This document shows, one piece after another, positions 35,735-45,666 of a DNA stretch of 64,000 nt; position 1 is the first letter of the stretch, and every line of letters starts with the position of its first letter. Position numbers and translations under genes: made by a program. Below the pieces are notes generated by a model that saw nothing but the letters and a program-made list of their open reading frames with translations, ran no database searches and was not told the origin of the DNA. The stretch is from positions 1 to 64,000 of the forward strand of contig CAXXHY010000008.1 in NCBI GenBank assembly GCA_963667575.2, read 5' to 3'. Origin of the DNA: G963665495 sp963667575 (GTDB taxonomy: Bacteria; Desulfobacterota; Desulfovibrionia; Desulfovibrionales; Desulfovibrionaceae).

Positions 35735-37579
35735 ATGGACTGCTCCAGAATGGAAAAAGGTTCGTTCCCCGGTGATATCCCTGTTTCGGGTGCAATGCTC
35801 GAGCGTTGGCAGAATATCGTTGATCTTCTTGCGGAAGTCGCCCAGGTTCCGGCAGCCTTGATCATGCGCGTTGCCCAGGGGACAATCGAAGTTTTCCGTA
35901 CCAGCGCTTCCGACAATAACCCGTATCCCCTCGGCGCCAAGGAGCATTATTTTCACAAGTGCGGATTGTACTGCGAACATGTCATCCGGACGAACAACAA
36001 ACTCCTGATCCCCAATGCCCTCGATGACCCGGACTGGAAGGACAATCCCGACGTTGCGCTGAACATGATCTCGTATCTTGGTTTTCCCGTGATGTATCCG
36101 GATGCGACTCCATTCGGGACGATTTGCATTCTGGACAGCAAAACCAACGCATACTCTTCGAAGATAGAGAGATTGATGCTGCAATTCCGAGATATTGTCG
36201 AATTCCAACTGGCGCAGTTGTGCCAGTATCTGGAGTTGAAAAGCGAACTGGAATCCTACCGGATCGATAAGTTGAAAAAGGAATTGCCGGATGAATCATT
36301 TGTGAATTTTTCTGTCGATCCCCAAAGAAGCATCCTGAACCTGACCAGAAAGCTGGTTGTCGCCAATCAGCAATTGAACAATGAAATTCTCATCCGCATG
36401 CAGGTGGAAAGGGAGCTCAAGCGCGCGCAGAAAGAGGCGGAAGCCGCCAGCAGGTCTAAAAGCGAATTTCTGGCCAACATGAGCCATGAGATCAGAACCC
36501 CCCTCAACGGCATCATCGGCATGCTGTGTCTGCTTCAGGATACGAATCTGAATGATGAGCAGCGGCTTTTTACAAAGCACAGCGTGCAGGCCACGCGACG
36601 TTTGACCAACCTGCTCTCCGACATTCTGGATCTGTCACGGGTTGAGGCGGGAAAGCTGGAAATTCATCCCATCCCCATGCGCATTCGGGATATCCTTTCG
36701 TCTCTGGAAACGATTTTCAAACCCACGGCCCTGGAAAAGAATGTGCATATCAAAACCACTGTCGCCGCAGGGATTCCGGATGTGCTGCTGGGCGATGCCA
36801 CCAGGGTGCAGCAGATAATGAGCAACATCATCGGCAATGCCGTGAAGTTCACGGATAACGGTACCATAGCCATAAGCGCGTATCCGCTTCCGGTCATAAG
36901 GAAAGGCGAACTGAATATTCTGTTTTCCATTGCCGACACTGGTATCGGCATTCCTGATGACAAACTGGACGTCATCTTCAAGGCGTTCGAACAGCAGGCC
37001 GCCGGGTATCAGAGAAGGGCCCAGGGAGCCGGACTCGGTCTGGCCATCTGCAAAAAGCTGATGACCCTGCTGGGGGGGCGTATGGCCGTGGAAAGCGTGG
37101 AAGGAAAAGGGTCCACTTTTTATTGCTGTCTGCCGTTCAAGACGACCAGCGAATCGACTGCAGACGAGCACCCGTTGCCCGGTACGCAGAAATCCATGGC
37201 CTCGGTGCTGGTTGTGGAAGATGACGATATGTCGCGCTTTGTGCTGCAAAAGAATGTGGAAGGCCTGGGCGTGCATGTCGCGGTAGCCAGTCATGGAAAA
37301 GAGGCCTTGGAAATTCTATCTCGGGAAGCGTTTGATCTGGTCATCATGGATATCCAGATGCCGGTCCTCGACGGCGTATCGACAACACAGGCCATCAGAC
37401 AGGGGAAGGCCGGAAAACGCAATCTGGGAATTCCCATTGTGGCTCTTACGGCCTATGCCATGGTGGGGGACAAAGAAAAGTTCATGGCCTCCGGCTTCAA
37501 TGGATATATGTCCAAGCCCATGGACAAAGAGCAACTTGCGGACCTGATGCAGGAATTCGTATCCGAGCGGAGGCATTGA
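35735..37579 (+). CDS. GAF-domain hybrid histidine kinase
   Basis: A 614-residue cytoplasmic kinase. A GAF domain (about 20-165; LYCEHVIRTNNKLLIPNALDD, YLGFPV, FGTICILD) is followed by a coiled linker (about 170-240), HisKA with phospho-acceptor His251 (FLANMSHEIRTPLNG), HATPase_c (about 360-475; DTGIGIP, GAGLGLAICKKL) and a C-terminal receiver with Asp539 (DLVIMDIQMPVLDG). GGAGG lies 5 bases before ATG 35735. A further phosphotransfer protein is needed to complete a relay and is not in the window. Confidence 0.94.
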   Translation: MDCSRMEKGSFPGDIPVSGAMLERWQNIVDLLAEVAQVPAALIMRVAQGTIEVFRTSASDNNPYPLGAKEHYFHKCGLYCEHVIRTNNKLLIPNALDDPDWKDNPDVALNMISYLGFPVMYPDATPFGTICILDSKTNAYSSKIERLMLQFRDIVEFQLAQLCQYLELKSELESYRIDKLKKELPDESFVNFSVDPQRSILNLTRKLVVANQQLNNEILIRMQVERELKRAQKEAEAASRSKSEFLANMSHEIRTPLNGIIGMLCLLQDTNLNDEQRLFTKHSVQATRRLTNLLSDILDLSRVEAGKLEIHPIPMRIRDILSSLETIFKPTALEKNVHIKTTVAAGIPDVLLGDATRVQQIMSNIIGNAVKFTDNGTIAISAYPLPVIRKGELNILFSIADTGIGIPDDKLDVIFKAFEQQAAGYQRRAQGAGLGLAICKKLMTLLGGRMAVESVEGKGSTFYCCLPFKTTSESTADEHPLPGTQKSMASVLVVEDDDMSRFVLQKNVEGLGVHVAVASHGKEALEILSREAFDLVIMDIQMPVLDGVSTTQAIRQGKAGKRNLGIPIVALTAYAMVGDKEKFMASGFNGYMSKPMDKEQLADLMQEFVSERRH

Positions 37580-37681
37580 TCGTTTTCCCTTTCGCGTGTC
37601 CGGGACGGCAGGGCGTAGCGGGCATGCTGCCGCATCACATGGCATCGGACGGCGTTTGGGTAAACAGCGAAAGGCAGTGTC

Positions 37682-39214
37682 TCAGGCGCGCCGTTCCCTG
37701 TCCAATGTCCGGTAGTTGATGGCCTCGGCCAGGTGTTCCACTGTGAGCTGGACGCATCCGGCCAGATCCGCAATGGTACGCCCGATACGCAGGATGCGCG
37801 TATAGGCCCGGGCCGAGAGCCCCAGCCTGCTCACTGCCTGTTCCAGAAAAACGTGTTCCGAATCCTGAAGCCCGCAGAACCGCTCCAGCCATTTGCCGGA
37901 CAGATCCGCATTGGTGGAGCAGGGCGTCTCGGCATAGCGTCTGCATTGCAATTCGCGCACCCGGGCAATACGCTGGCGCATGGTTTCCGAGGAGGAGCCT
38001 TTGCTGCCGCCGCGCAGGTCCTTGTAGGGCACTGCCGGAACCTCCACATGCAAATCGATGCGGTCCAGCAGCGGACCGGACAGACGCGAACGATAACGCT
38101 GAATCTGCTGCGGCGCGCAGGTGCACTGGTGGCGCGTATCGCCCAGATAGCCGCAGGGGCAGGGGTTCATGGCCGCCACGAGCATGAAATCCGCGGGGTA
38201 GCTCAGGGAAACGGCAGCGCGCGAGATGGTCACCTGGCCGTCTTCCAGGGGCTGGCGCATCACCTCAAGCACATGTTTCTTGAATTCAGGCAATTCGTCC
38301 AGAAACAGCACGCCGCGGTGGGCCAGGGAAACCTCGCCGGGTTTGGGCCGCTGGCCGCCGCCCACGAGTCCGGCGTCCGAAATGGTGTGGTGGGGCGAAC
38401 GAAAAGGCCGGTTGACCACCAGCGAATGGCTGCCGAGCAGTCCGGCCACGCTGTATATTTTGGTGACTTCCAGGGCCTCTTCGAAATTGAGCGGCGGCAG
38501 CACCGTGGGAATGCGCTGGGCCAGCATGGTCTTGCCGCTGCCCGGAGGTCCGAGGAACAGCAGATTGTGCGCGCCCGCGGCGGCAATTTCGATGGCGCGT
38601 TTGGCATGTTCCTGACCCTTTACCTCCTCGAAATCGAACGGAAAGCGGTTGCGCTGTTCCCAGACCGCAGCATTGGCGGCCTGCATGGGGGAGAGTGCGT
38701 GTTCGCCGGTAAAAAAGCCCACGGCCTGTGCCAGCGTATGGGGGGCGTAGACGGGCAGACCTTCCACCACGGCGGCTTCGCCGGCATTTTCCGGGGAAAC
38801 GAAAAGTCCTGCCGCGCCCTCATCCCGAGCGCGGATGGCTGCGGGCAATACGCCGGAAACAGGCCGCAGTTCCCCGGACAGGGAGAGTTCGCCCAGAAAA
38901 AAGTATTTTTGCAGGAGTTCGCCGGAAAGCACTCCGGCTCCGGCCAGAAGTCCCAGAGCCAGGGGCAGGTCGAATCCGCTGCCTTCTTTGCGAACGTCGG
39001 CAGGGGCGAGGTTGACGGTGATGCGTGCCGAAGGCAGCCTGAAACCGGAGTTTTTCAGTGCTGTGAGAACACGCTCGCGGCTTTCACGAACAGCTCCTTC
39101 AGCCAGGCCGACCATGGTGAAAGCAGGCATGCCCTGCCGGGTCAGGTCCACTTCCAGGTCCACGCGATAGGCGTCTATGCCGTAGAGAGCCGCTGAAAGG
39201 GTGGTGGCGATCAT
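37682..39214 (-). CDS. comM: ComM/YifB-family AAA+ ATPase
   Basis: A 510-residue Mg-chelatase-like AAA+ protein. In competent bacteria ComM is a hexameric helicase promoting branch migration during transformation; the role in non-competent species is unsettled. The N-terminal Lon-like domain (about 20-130) precedes Walker A GPPGSGKTM, Walker B VLFLDELPEF and sensor motifs, with a zinc-like CPCGYLGD...CTCAPQQ segment and the C-terminal RAYTRILRIGRTIADLAG. ATG 39214 has no clear Shine-Dalgarno. Flanked by sensor kinase genes without obvious link. Confidence 0.92.
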   Translation of the reverse strand: MIATTLSAALYGIDAYRVDLEVDLTRQGMPAFTMVGLAEGAVRESRERVLTALKNSGFRLPSARITVNLAPADVRKEGSGFDLPLALGLLAGAGVLSGELLQKYFFLGELSLSGELRPVSGVLPAAIRARDEGAAGLFVSPENAGEAAVVEGLPVYAPHTLAQAVGFFTGEHALSPMQAANAAVWEQRNRFPFDFEEVKGQEHAKRAIEIAAAGAHNLLFLGPPGSGKTMLAQRIPTVLPPLNFEEALEVTKIYSVAGLLGSHSLVVNRPFRSPHHTISDAGLVGGGQRPKPGEVSLAHRGVLFLDELPEFKKHVLEVMRQPLEDGQVTISRAAVSLSYPADFMLVAAMNPCPCGYLGDTRHQCTCAPQQIQRYRSRLSGPLLDRIDLHVEVPAVPYKDLRGGSKGSSSETMRQRIARVRELQCRRYAETPCSTNADLSGKWLERFCGLQDSEHVFLEQAVSRLGLSARAYTRILRIGRTIADLAGCVQLTVEHLAEAINYRTLDRERRA

Positions 39215-39418
39215 GAGCAGTGTTTTTTTGAGGTGAAGGAGGGCGGAAACACGGGCAATGCCGGGCCCCGCGGTATGTATTGCTGGCCGGGCCGTTGGCC
39301 AGAAATGTCACGTACGTTATGTGTCCACTGCTATTTTTTCTGAATATCGAAAAAAGCAGCCATGGAGACAAGTTTGTCTAACTTGAATACGTACAGCTTG
39401 TAAATATGCTGCCGGCTG

Positions 39419-41536
39419 TTATTTGGCTACCGGCAGACAGATTTCGAACGTGCTCCCCTGTCCGGGGCTGGATGTGACGTTGATTTTCCCGCCGTAATGC
39501 TCCACCACCTGGCTGCAGAGCGCGAGCCCCAGACCGGTGCCCACCGCGCTGGCATGCAGGGTATCGTTGGTACGGACCGTGTAGAATTTATCAAAGATAT
39601 GCTGCAGCAAATGTTCAGGAATACCCATGCCCGTATCCGCTATGCTGATATGGATCCAGTGGGTGTCCGCAGTGACGCTGAGCACTACTTCCCCCTTTTC
39701 CGTGAATTTGGCCGCATTGTTGAGCAGGTTCAGAACGACCTGCTGGATTTTGTCCTTGTCCGCAAAGATGAATGGCAGATTCTCGGGTATGGAAAACTTG
39801 AACACCACATCCGCTTTGTCCTGAAATTCCCCGTACGCGGAAGCAACGGACAGGGACAGTAGCTCGGACATGTCGCACAGGGTGTCATTCCAGCGGAATT
39901 GTCCTGATTCGACATGCGCAAGATCCAGGAGTTCGTTGATCAGCCTGGAAAGGCGTTCGCCCTCCCTGGTGATGATGCCCAGATTACTGCTGATGGTGGA
40001 TGCTCGAGGTGTCAGCGTCTTGTGCGTCAGCAGCAATTGGGAAAAGTATTTTTCAAACGTGTTCCTGGTCACTTTGGCAAAGCCCATGATGGAAGTCAGC
40101 GGCGTGCGCAATTCGTGGGAAACCGATGAAAGCATGTTGGATTTGATCTCATCCAGCTCCAGCAAACGCTGGTTGGCCGCCTCGAGTTCGAGATTCTTTT
40201 TGTGCAAAGCTTCCGTACGTTCCGTAACCAGGATTTCCAGTTTATGGTTCAGCTCCTCCAGTTCCTTTTCCATTTTACGTCGCGAGGTCAGATCCGCCAT
40301 GCAGACGATACGTTCCCCGGTCTCCTGCATGAAATCAATGCGGGCACGGACGAATTTCTTGTTTCCCTGCTTGTCCACCAGGGTAAAATCATACTCATTG
40401 GGCGGCGGAGGGCCATCACTGATGCGGCGTTGGTGGTAGTCGACCATCCAGCCGAGATCTTCCGGGTCGATCATGTCCTGCCAGTGTTTTTTGCCTTCCA
40501 GTTCCTCTTTTGTGTAGCCGCTCAGTTCCTCCGCCTGGGAATTGACGCGGTTTATTCTGCCCGAACTGTCCAGAAGCACGGTGGCTGCGCCGGTATTCTC
40601 GAAAAGTTTGCGATAGAAAAATTCGCTCCTGCGCAGTTGTTCTTCGGCCTGGGCCTTGGCTGTCACGTCGCGGAACAGGCCTTCCACTCCCTGGTAGCCT
40701 CCCTTGGCGTCTGGTATCAGCCGCGCGCTCACCTCCACCATCACGGGGGTGCCGGCCGTGGATTTGAGGCACAGCGGATAGGAGATGGTTTTTCCACGTC
40801 CAAGGAGTTCCTGCATGAATGTGACGCGTTCTTCCGGAGATTCATAAAAGGTGCTGGCAATATGTTTGCCGATGATCTCGTCGGGATGCTCGTACCCCAG
40901 GATTCTTGCCGCCGCGATATTGGCCATGACCAGCCGTCCTTGCATGTCTGCCTTGTAGTAGGCATCCACACCCGTACCCAGAATACGCAGGTACGTGGCA
41001 TCGCAGAACATGGTCTCCGTGGTGGTGTTTTTGTGGTCAGTTATTTCAACAAAGGTCACGATCCCGCTATGGAGTTCGCCCTTTTCATCGAACAGCGGAT
41101 TGCTGTTGCACAGCACCCAGCATTCCGTACCGTCACTGCGCCTGAGAAGAATTTCCTGGGTCCGGACTTTTTTGCCGAACAGGGTGGCCTTGGCCAGAGG
41201 CGTTTCGGTCAGCAGCATGGGGCTGCCGTCCGGGTAATGCAAGGTCCAGGCGAGCTGGTCCAGGCTGTTCAGATCGATGGCCAGATGGGAAGCCTTGTCC
41301 ACGCCGTCGATACGGCAGGCCTCGTCATTTACAAAGATGACGCGTCCAGTGCGGGGGCACGCCACTAAAACACCGCACGGGCTTTGTTCCAGAACCGCTT
41401 CCAGGAGTACGCGTGATTTTTTTGAATCCGGGTCAGCGGGTTCTGGAATGACCGTCTGCTGCAACCGGATATGTCGCTGCAAGGCTTCCAGTTCGGCTAT
41501 CAGTTCTTCACGCGTCATCGTGGTATAGTCGGACAT
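39419..41536 (-). CDS. Multi-PAS sensor histidine kinase
   Basis: A 705-residue kinase without transmembrane helices. Three PAS domains are seen at about 45-175 (CGVLVACPRTGRVIFVNDEA), 180-300 (YLRILGTGVDAYYKADMQGRL) and 303-425 (ATVLLDSSGRINRVN), followed by a coiled coil, HisKA with His474 (SSVSHELRTPLTS) and HATPase_c (about 590-705; DTGMGIP, GTGLGLAL). It has no receiver and no adjacent response regulator. PAS domains suggest sensing of redox, gas or small molecules inside the cell; the cofactor is not predictable. Confidence 0.93.
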   Translation of the reverse strand: MSDYTTMTREELIAELEALQRHIRLQQTVIPEPADPDSKKSRVLLEAVLEQSPCGVLVACPRTGRVIFVNDEACRIDGVDKASHLAIDLNSLDQLAWTLHYPDGSPMLLTETPLAKATLFGKKVRTQEILLRRSDGTECWVLCNSNPLFDEKGELHSGIVTFVEITDHKNTTTETMFCDATYLRILGTGVDAYYKADMQGRLVMANIAAARILGYEHPDEIIGKHIASTFYESPEERVTFMQELLGRGKTISYPLCLKSTAGTPVMVEVSARLIPDAKGGYQGVEGLFRDVTAKAQAEEQLRRSEFFYRKLFENTGAATVLLDSSGRINRVNSQAEELSGYTKEELEGKKHWQDMIDPEDLGWMVDYHQRRISDGPPPPNEYDFTLVDKQGNKKFVRARIDFMQETGERIVCMADLTSRRKMEKELEELNHKLEILVTERTEALHKKNLELEAANQRLLELDEIKSNMLSSVSHELRTPLTSIMGFAKVTRNTFEKYFSQLLLTHKTLTPRASTISSNLGIITREGERLSRLINELLDLAHVESGQFRWNDTLCDMSELLSLSVASAYGEFQDKADVVFKFSIPENLPFIFADKDKIQQVVLNLLNNAAKFTEKGEVVLSVTADTHWIHISIADTGMGIPEHLLQHIFDKFYTVRTNDTLHASAVGTGLGLALCSQVVEHYGGKINVTSSPGQGSTFEICLPVAK

Positions 41537-42588
41537 CTGTACGTCTCATTTTATTAATAATTTCAAAACATCAGAATGTTGCCAAGGGGTTTTGCTGGAA
41601 AAGACAAGCGGTGCGGCTACACGCAGTTATCCCCCCGGACAGCAATGTATTGTAATATGTTTATGCTGTTATGTTACTATACAAAATTCAATAGAAAGTT
41701 TTTTTACATTTAGCAAATAAAATTTAGCGCTAAAAAGCTGACAATTGTTAAGTGTTGTTTGGTCAGAGATATTTAAAGTAAAAGCTTTGTGGTGATAGTG
41801 CTATATATTTTGCTCTTGAAAAGAAAACAGGATGAGCAGCATTGCGAATGTTCTGCAGAACAGCTGGATTCGCTGTCGGCTTCTTCCGGAAAGTGACTTG
41901 TAAAGGGTTATTTGAGACCAAGCAGAAGTCGGCCTGCTCCGAGGACCAAGCTGAGGAAGGCTGGTTCCGTGTGTGCTGTCGCCCCACGCTATTGGAGAGG
42001 CACCTTCGATCAGGACAAGCTCCACAGGTAGCTGTTCTGTTTTACAGGTCTGCTAAGTACTTGTAACAAAAACGAAAACTCCCTGTAAAAAAGTTTAGAT
42101 AATGAAATTTCCCAAACGCCAGTCAGTTAACATGCGCAAATGAGGATGCATGCCGGAATCTGGAATTCCAGAGCGGTGAGCCGCAATGAAATTCTCCGGA
42201 GCGCACCAGCCAGACAAACCGGTTCTGACTTCGTATGCAACATAATGCTACTGCAAGTAAGAAGGTTCCCAGGTCGTTCCCCATTTGATCCATGTTGTGC
42301 TGTAATACAGAGGATTTCAACGAACCAGGGCAGGATTTTTTACACGCAGACAATGAGATTCTATTGATCTCAAATGCCAAGGCCTGCCTGCAGTTTTTCC
42401 TTCTGATCACCTTGAAAATAGTGTTGGTGTTTTTGTGTGGTAGCCTTCAAGGACGAATCACGTACTGAGTGTTTTATTGTGTCAGAATTGGAGTATTTTT
42501 TGTAAATAACATAGGTAAACATCTGAAAGTTTTTTTCTACTATTTGGATGTTTATTGCAACATCGAGTTTTTTGAAAAAGAGAACATT
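41537..42588. other. 1.05-kb intergenic region
   Basis: AT-rich near the ends, GC-richer in the middle (41830-42030 and 42140-42240). Open frames in the middle are short and show no family features. No RNA motif was recognised. It holds the promoters for the kinase (minus) and the phosphoesterase (plus). Confidence 0.45.
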
Positions 42589-43599
42589 ATGGCAAGTCAG
42601 AATATAAACAGAAGAAATTTCATTAAGGGCGGTTTTGCTGCCAGTGTAGCCTTGCTGTTTTCGGCTAAGAGTTCTTATGCACAGCAAACACGGATGATCA
42701 GATTTGGTCTGATTGCCGATACGCATGTGTCGGACAAACCGGACGATTCCAAGACGATTTCGGAAAAGGCTGGTTGGACGGAATACAGCACAGGCAGCCT
42801 GGACAAGATTGAAGCTTTTGCACAGCGGATGAACGGCAATGACGTGGATTTCGTTGCGATTCTGGGAGATTTCATCTGCAGTCCCGCAGATACGAAAGCT
42901 CCCTACGAGGATCGCCGGGCAAAGTCCTTGGAATTGTTGCAGGAAGCTGAAAGTCGACTGTCTCAATTCAAGGGACCGCGATACCACGTATTGGGCAATC
43001 ACGATACAGATCAGCTGGCAAAAGAGGACGTGATGGCCAAGATCACCAACTCGGGCATCCCTTCCGGAAAATCCTATTACTCCTTTGACAAAGGCGGCAT
43101 CCATTTCATCGTGTTGGATCCCAATTACAAGGCGGATGGCAATGCCTTGTCCGGCGTGCCCGGTGCGGCCGGCGCAGGATACACCTGGAAAGACACTTTT
43201 ATTCCTGAAAGTGAAGTTTCCTGGCTGAAACAGGATCTGGCCGCATCCAAAGGTCCTGTGATCATTCTGACCCACCAGCTGCTCAATCCTCAGGAACAGG
43301 TGGATGCGGATTTCGAGCTGGAGTTGAAGGTCCCCAATGCCGATGAGGTGCGCTCCATACTGGAGAAAAGCGGACGCGTGCTGGCGGTGTTCGGAGGGCA
43401 TTATCACAGCGGAGGCTACCAGTTTTACAGGGGCATTCATTATGTCACGCTTCAGGGCAATGTGGCCTTTGGTAACGACGTCTCCCACCATAATCAGTAT
43501 GATACCGTAGAGGTCAACCGGAACGGTAGTAATTATCAGCTGATCATATCTGGCAACGGCAAGTGCAAGAGCTTTTCCCTGTCTTCGACCTTGGCCTGA
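42589..43599 (+). CDS. Tat-exported metallophosphoesterase
   Basis: A 336-residue calcineurin-like phosphoesterase. The N-terminus has a twin-arginine signal NRRNFIKGG with a hydrophobic stretch ending SSYA. The metal motifs appear in order: GLIADTHV, FVAILGDFI, VLGNHDTD, ILTHQLL and FGGHYHSGG. It is therefore folded with metal before export to the periplasm. ATG 42589 was chosen because the twin-arginine motif follows it closely; the longer frame is AT-rich non-coding. A strong terminator ends the gene. The substrate is unknown. Confidence 0.92.
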   Translation: MASQNINRRNFIKGGFAASVALLFSAKSSYAQQTRMIRFGLIADTHVSDKPDDSKTISEKAGWTEYSTGSLDKIEAFAQRMNGNDVDFVAILGDFICSPADTKAPYEDRRAKSLELLQEAESRLSQFKGPRYHVLGNHDTDQLAKEDVMAKITNSGIPSGKSYYSFDKGGIHFIVLDPNYKADGNALSGVPGAAGAGYTWKDTFIPESEVSWLKQDLAASKGPVIILTHQLLNPQEQVDADFELELKVPNADEVRSILEKSGRVLAVFGGHYHSGGYQFYRGIHYVTLQGNVAFGNDVSHHNQYDTVEVNRNGSNYQLIISGNGKCKSFSLSSTLA

Positions 43600-43624
43600 G
43601 TATTTCTGCTTATCCGCTATTCCA

Positions 43625-43655
43625 CAAGGCCATGCCCCTGGCATGGCCTTGTTTT
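43625..43655 (+). terminator. Strong intrinsic terminator
   Basis: CAAGGCCATGCC (43625-43636) and GGCATGGCCTTG (43640-43651) form a perfect 12-bp stem with loop CCT, followed by TTTT. It ends the phosphoesterase gene. Confidence 0.85.
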
Positions 43656-43686
43656 CGAAGTGTCATGCCGGGATGGATTACTGTCA

Positions 43687-44008
43687 TCAGTGGACGCTGC
43701 TCTTGTTGCCTTTGACGCTCCAGTGCCTGGCCGGAATTGCAACGCGCATGTCTGCTCCGGCTTCGGGTACGTGAATTTCAAAAAACAGGGTCCCGCTGGG
43801 TTCCAGCCAGTAGGTCTTACCTCCGAGTTTTCTGACAATCATCTCCTCGGGCAGCAGCAGCTGCCGCGCAATATGCTTGACGGCAAGCCCGAGGGTAATC
43901 CGGGCGTTTTTCGCTCAGTATGATTTCAGTGATCCGAATGTCATGGGCCCGTTGCTGCCGGTCTTTTAAACAGGCTTTTTCAGATGGGTTCTGATCCGTT
44001 GCTCTCAT
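43687..44008 (-). pseudogene. Small unknown gene with one frameshift
   Basis: AGGGGGAAG precedes ATG 44008 (MRATDQNPSEKACLKDRQQR). After EIILSE the frame breaks in a run of five A on the coding strand (43907-43911). Removing one A continues as NARITLGLAVKHIARQ, LLLPEEMIVRKLGGKTY, WLEPSGTLFFEIHVPE and ends HWSVKGNKSSVH at 43687, about 106 residues. Regular amphipathic and beta sequence across the junction supports one gene. No family recognised. A 51-residue product from ATG 43842 is the alternative, but GAGGAG touches that ATG, too close to serve it. Confidence 0.6.
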
Positions 44009-44112
44009 GGCTTCCCCCTTTGTCAAAAAGTACGTCTCAAAGCTTCCTGGAAATAAATGCAGCAAATTTCATACCTTTTGTTTGCCAGAAAAGCCGGCAG
44101 GTGGCCGGAAAA

Positions 44113-45666
44113 TCAGCGCAGGCCCAGCAGAATGCGGGCCGCTCCCAGGACAAAGCAGAGGATAGCGACCTGAGTATGCCAGGGAAACTCCAGTTGAAGC
44201 AGGAAAAAAGCCGTGAGCATCAGGACGCCGCCCTGAACCAGCGGGCGCAGCCAGCCGCGTAGTTGCGTGGCAAGCAGTTCGAGGGTTTCCCGCGAGACCT
44301 TCACCCGCAGGTTTCCGTTGCTCAGGTCGGTCAATGTTGTTTTGGCGCGGCGGATGGTCAGGGGCAGGTCTTTCAGTTCTCCGCTGATAGTGGGGAAGAT
44401 TTTGGCCTGGGCGCCCAGGGCCCGGGGCAGGTTCTGCCGCAGAATGGGGAGGATGTCCTTTACGCCGTTGAAGGTTTCGTCAAAGGTCGTGCCCAGCCCT
44501 TCGATGAGGGCGGAAGCCCGCATGACATAGACGATTTCCTGAGGGACCTTGAAGGGCAGGCTCTTCATGGAATCCAGCATGTCGAAGGCCAGGGCCTGCA
44601 TGCTGGCCGCATTGAGGTTGGTGTTGCCGAAGATATCGAACATGCGCTCGGCTAGTTCCTGCATCTGGTCCTCCGGAGCGGCAGCGGAGACGATGCCCAG
44701 GTTTTTGCAGGAGGTTATGAACAGTTCGAAGTCCTGTTCGTTGGCGGCCTTGACCAGTTCGATCATGGCGACCCTGGTTGATTTTTGCAGACGTTTGACC
44801 ATGCCGAAGTCCAGCATGATCAGTTCGCCCTCGGGTGAAACGAGCAGGTTGCCGGGATGCGGATCCGCATGGAAAAACCCGCGTATCAGCATTTGCTCGG
44901 TGTAAAAGAAGACTATCTTTTCAATGATATCCTGCGCGCTGATCTGATACCGGCGCAGCTGATCCAGGTTGTCGATACGTACGCCGTGTTCGAAGCTCAT
45001 GACCAGGGCGTCCTGGCTGCAGTGGCTTTCGTAGGGCACCGGGAAGCGAACGCCCTGGTTTGCATACAATACGCGGAATTTCTTCAAATTCTCGCATTCC
45101 AGGGACAGGTCCACCTCTTTCAGGATCATGGAAGAGAATTCGGCGATCACCGCATCTATGGAATTTTTGGTGAGCGTACTGAACAGCGGCTGGAACAGCC
45201 AGAGAAAGAAACGCAGAATCCGGATGTCGCTGCGGACGCGGCGGGTGATGCCCAATCTGCGGATTTTGACCGCGGCAAGCCGTCCGTCCGCCAGTACGGC
45301 CTTGTGGACCTGGCCGATGGAAGCGCTGGCAATGGGCTGCTGCTCGAAAGAGGTAAAGGCCGCGGACTGCTCCCCGAAGGCGCGCGCGTACATGGTCCGC
45401 AGCTCATGCTCTGCCATGGGCTCGACTTCGTCATGGATGGTCCGCAGTTCCTGCAGGTAGGCGTCGGAAAAGAAGTCCGCACGCGTGGCCAGAACCTGGG
45501 CCAGCTTGATAAAGCTGACCCCCAGCTCGAGGATGCAGCGTTTCAGAGCCAGGGGCTCCAGCGGTTTGAAAAACAGAAAACGCTGCTGCCTGCGCATGAT
45601 CAGAAACACAGTCAGCAGAAAACGGAACGCGAGCCAGATCCGTTGAGGAGAATAGCTCGACGTCAT
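44113..45666 (-). CDS. UbiB/ABC1-family atypical kinase
   Basis: A 517-residue AarF/UbiB protein, linked in other bacteria to quinone biosynthesis or lipid transport. The family KxGQ motif appears as KLAQ (FIKLAQVLATRADFF), with Gly replaced by Ala. SIGQVHKAVL, AVKIRR, FFHADPHPGNL and LDFGMVKRL are intact. Two C-terminal transmembrane helices (about 468-490 and 493-515) anchor it. ATG 45666 shares its A with the stop of the upstream phasin-like gene (TAATG), so translation is coupled. Sulfate reducers use menaquinone; its exact role here is unknown. Confidence 0.9.
   Translation of the reverse strand: MTSSYSPQRIWLAFRFLLTVFLIMRRQQRFLFFKPLEPLALKRCILELGVSFIKLAQVLATRADFFSDAYLQELRTIHDEVEPMAEHELRTMYARAFGEQSAAFTSFEQQPIASASIGQVHKAVLADGRLAAVKIRRLGITRRVRSDIRILRFFLWLFQPLFSTLTKNSIDAVIAEFSSMILKEVDLSLECENLKKFRVLYANQGVRFPVPYESHCSQDALVMSFEHGVRIDNLDQLRRYQISAQDIIEKIVFFYTEQMLIRGFFHADPHPGNLLVSPEGELIMLDFGMVKRLQKSTRVAMIELVKAANEQDFELFITSCKNLGIVSAAAPEDQMQELAERMFDIFGNTNLNAASMQALAFDMLDSMKSLPFKVPQEIVYVMRASALIEGLGTTFDETFNGVKDILPILRQNLPRALGAQAKIFPTISGELKDLPLTIRRAKTTLTDLSNGNLRVKVSRETLELLATQLRGWLRPLVQGGVLMLTAFFLLQLEFPWHTQVAILCFVLGAARILLGLR

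Noticed and set aside
42123..42410. 95-codon minus-strand frame in the intergenic region
   Set aside because: No ribosome site, unusual Cys/Ser/Arg composition and no family motifs.
43660..43923. 87-codon plus-strand frame opposite the frameshifted small gene
   Set aside because: Shadow of the minus-strand gene, which has a better ribosome site and protein-like sequence over both halves.
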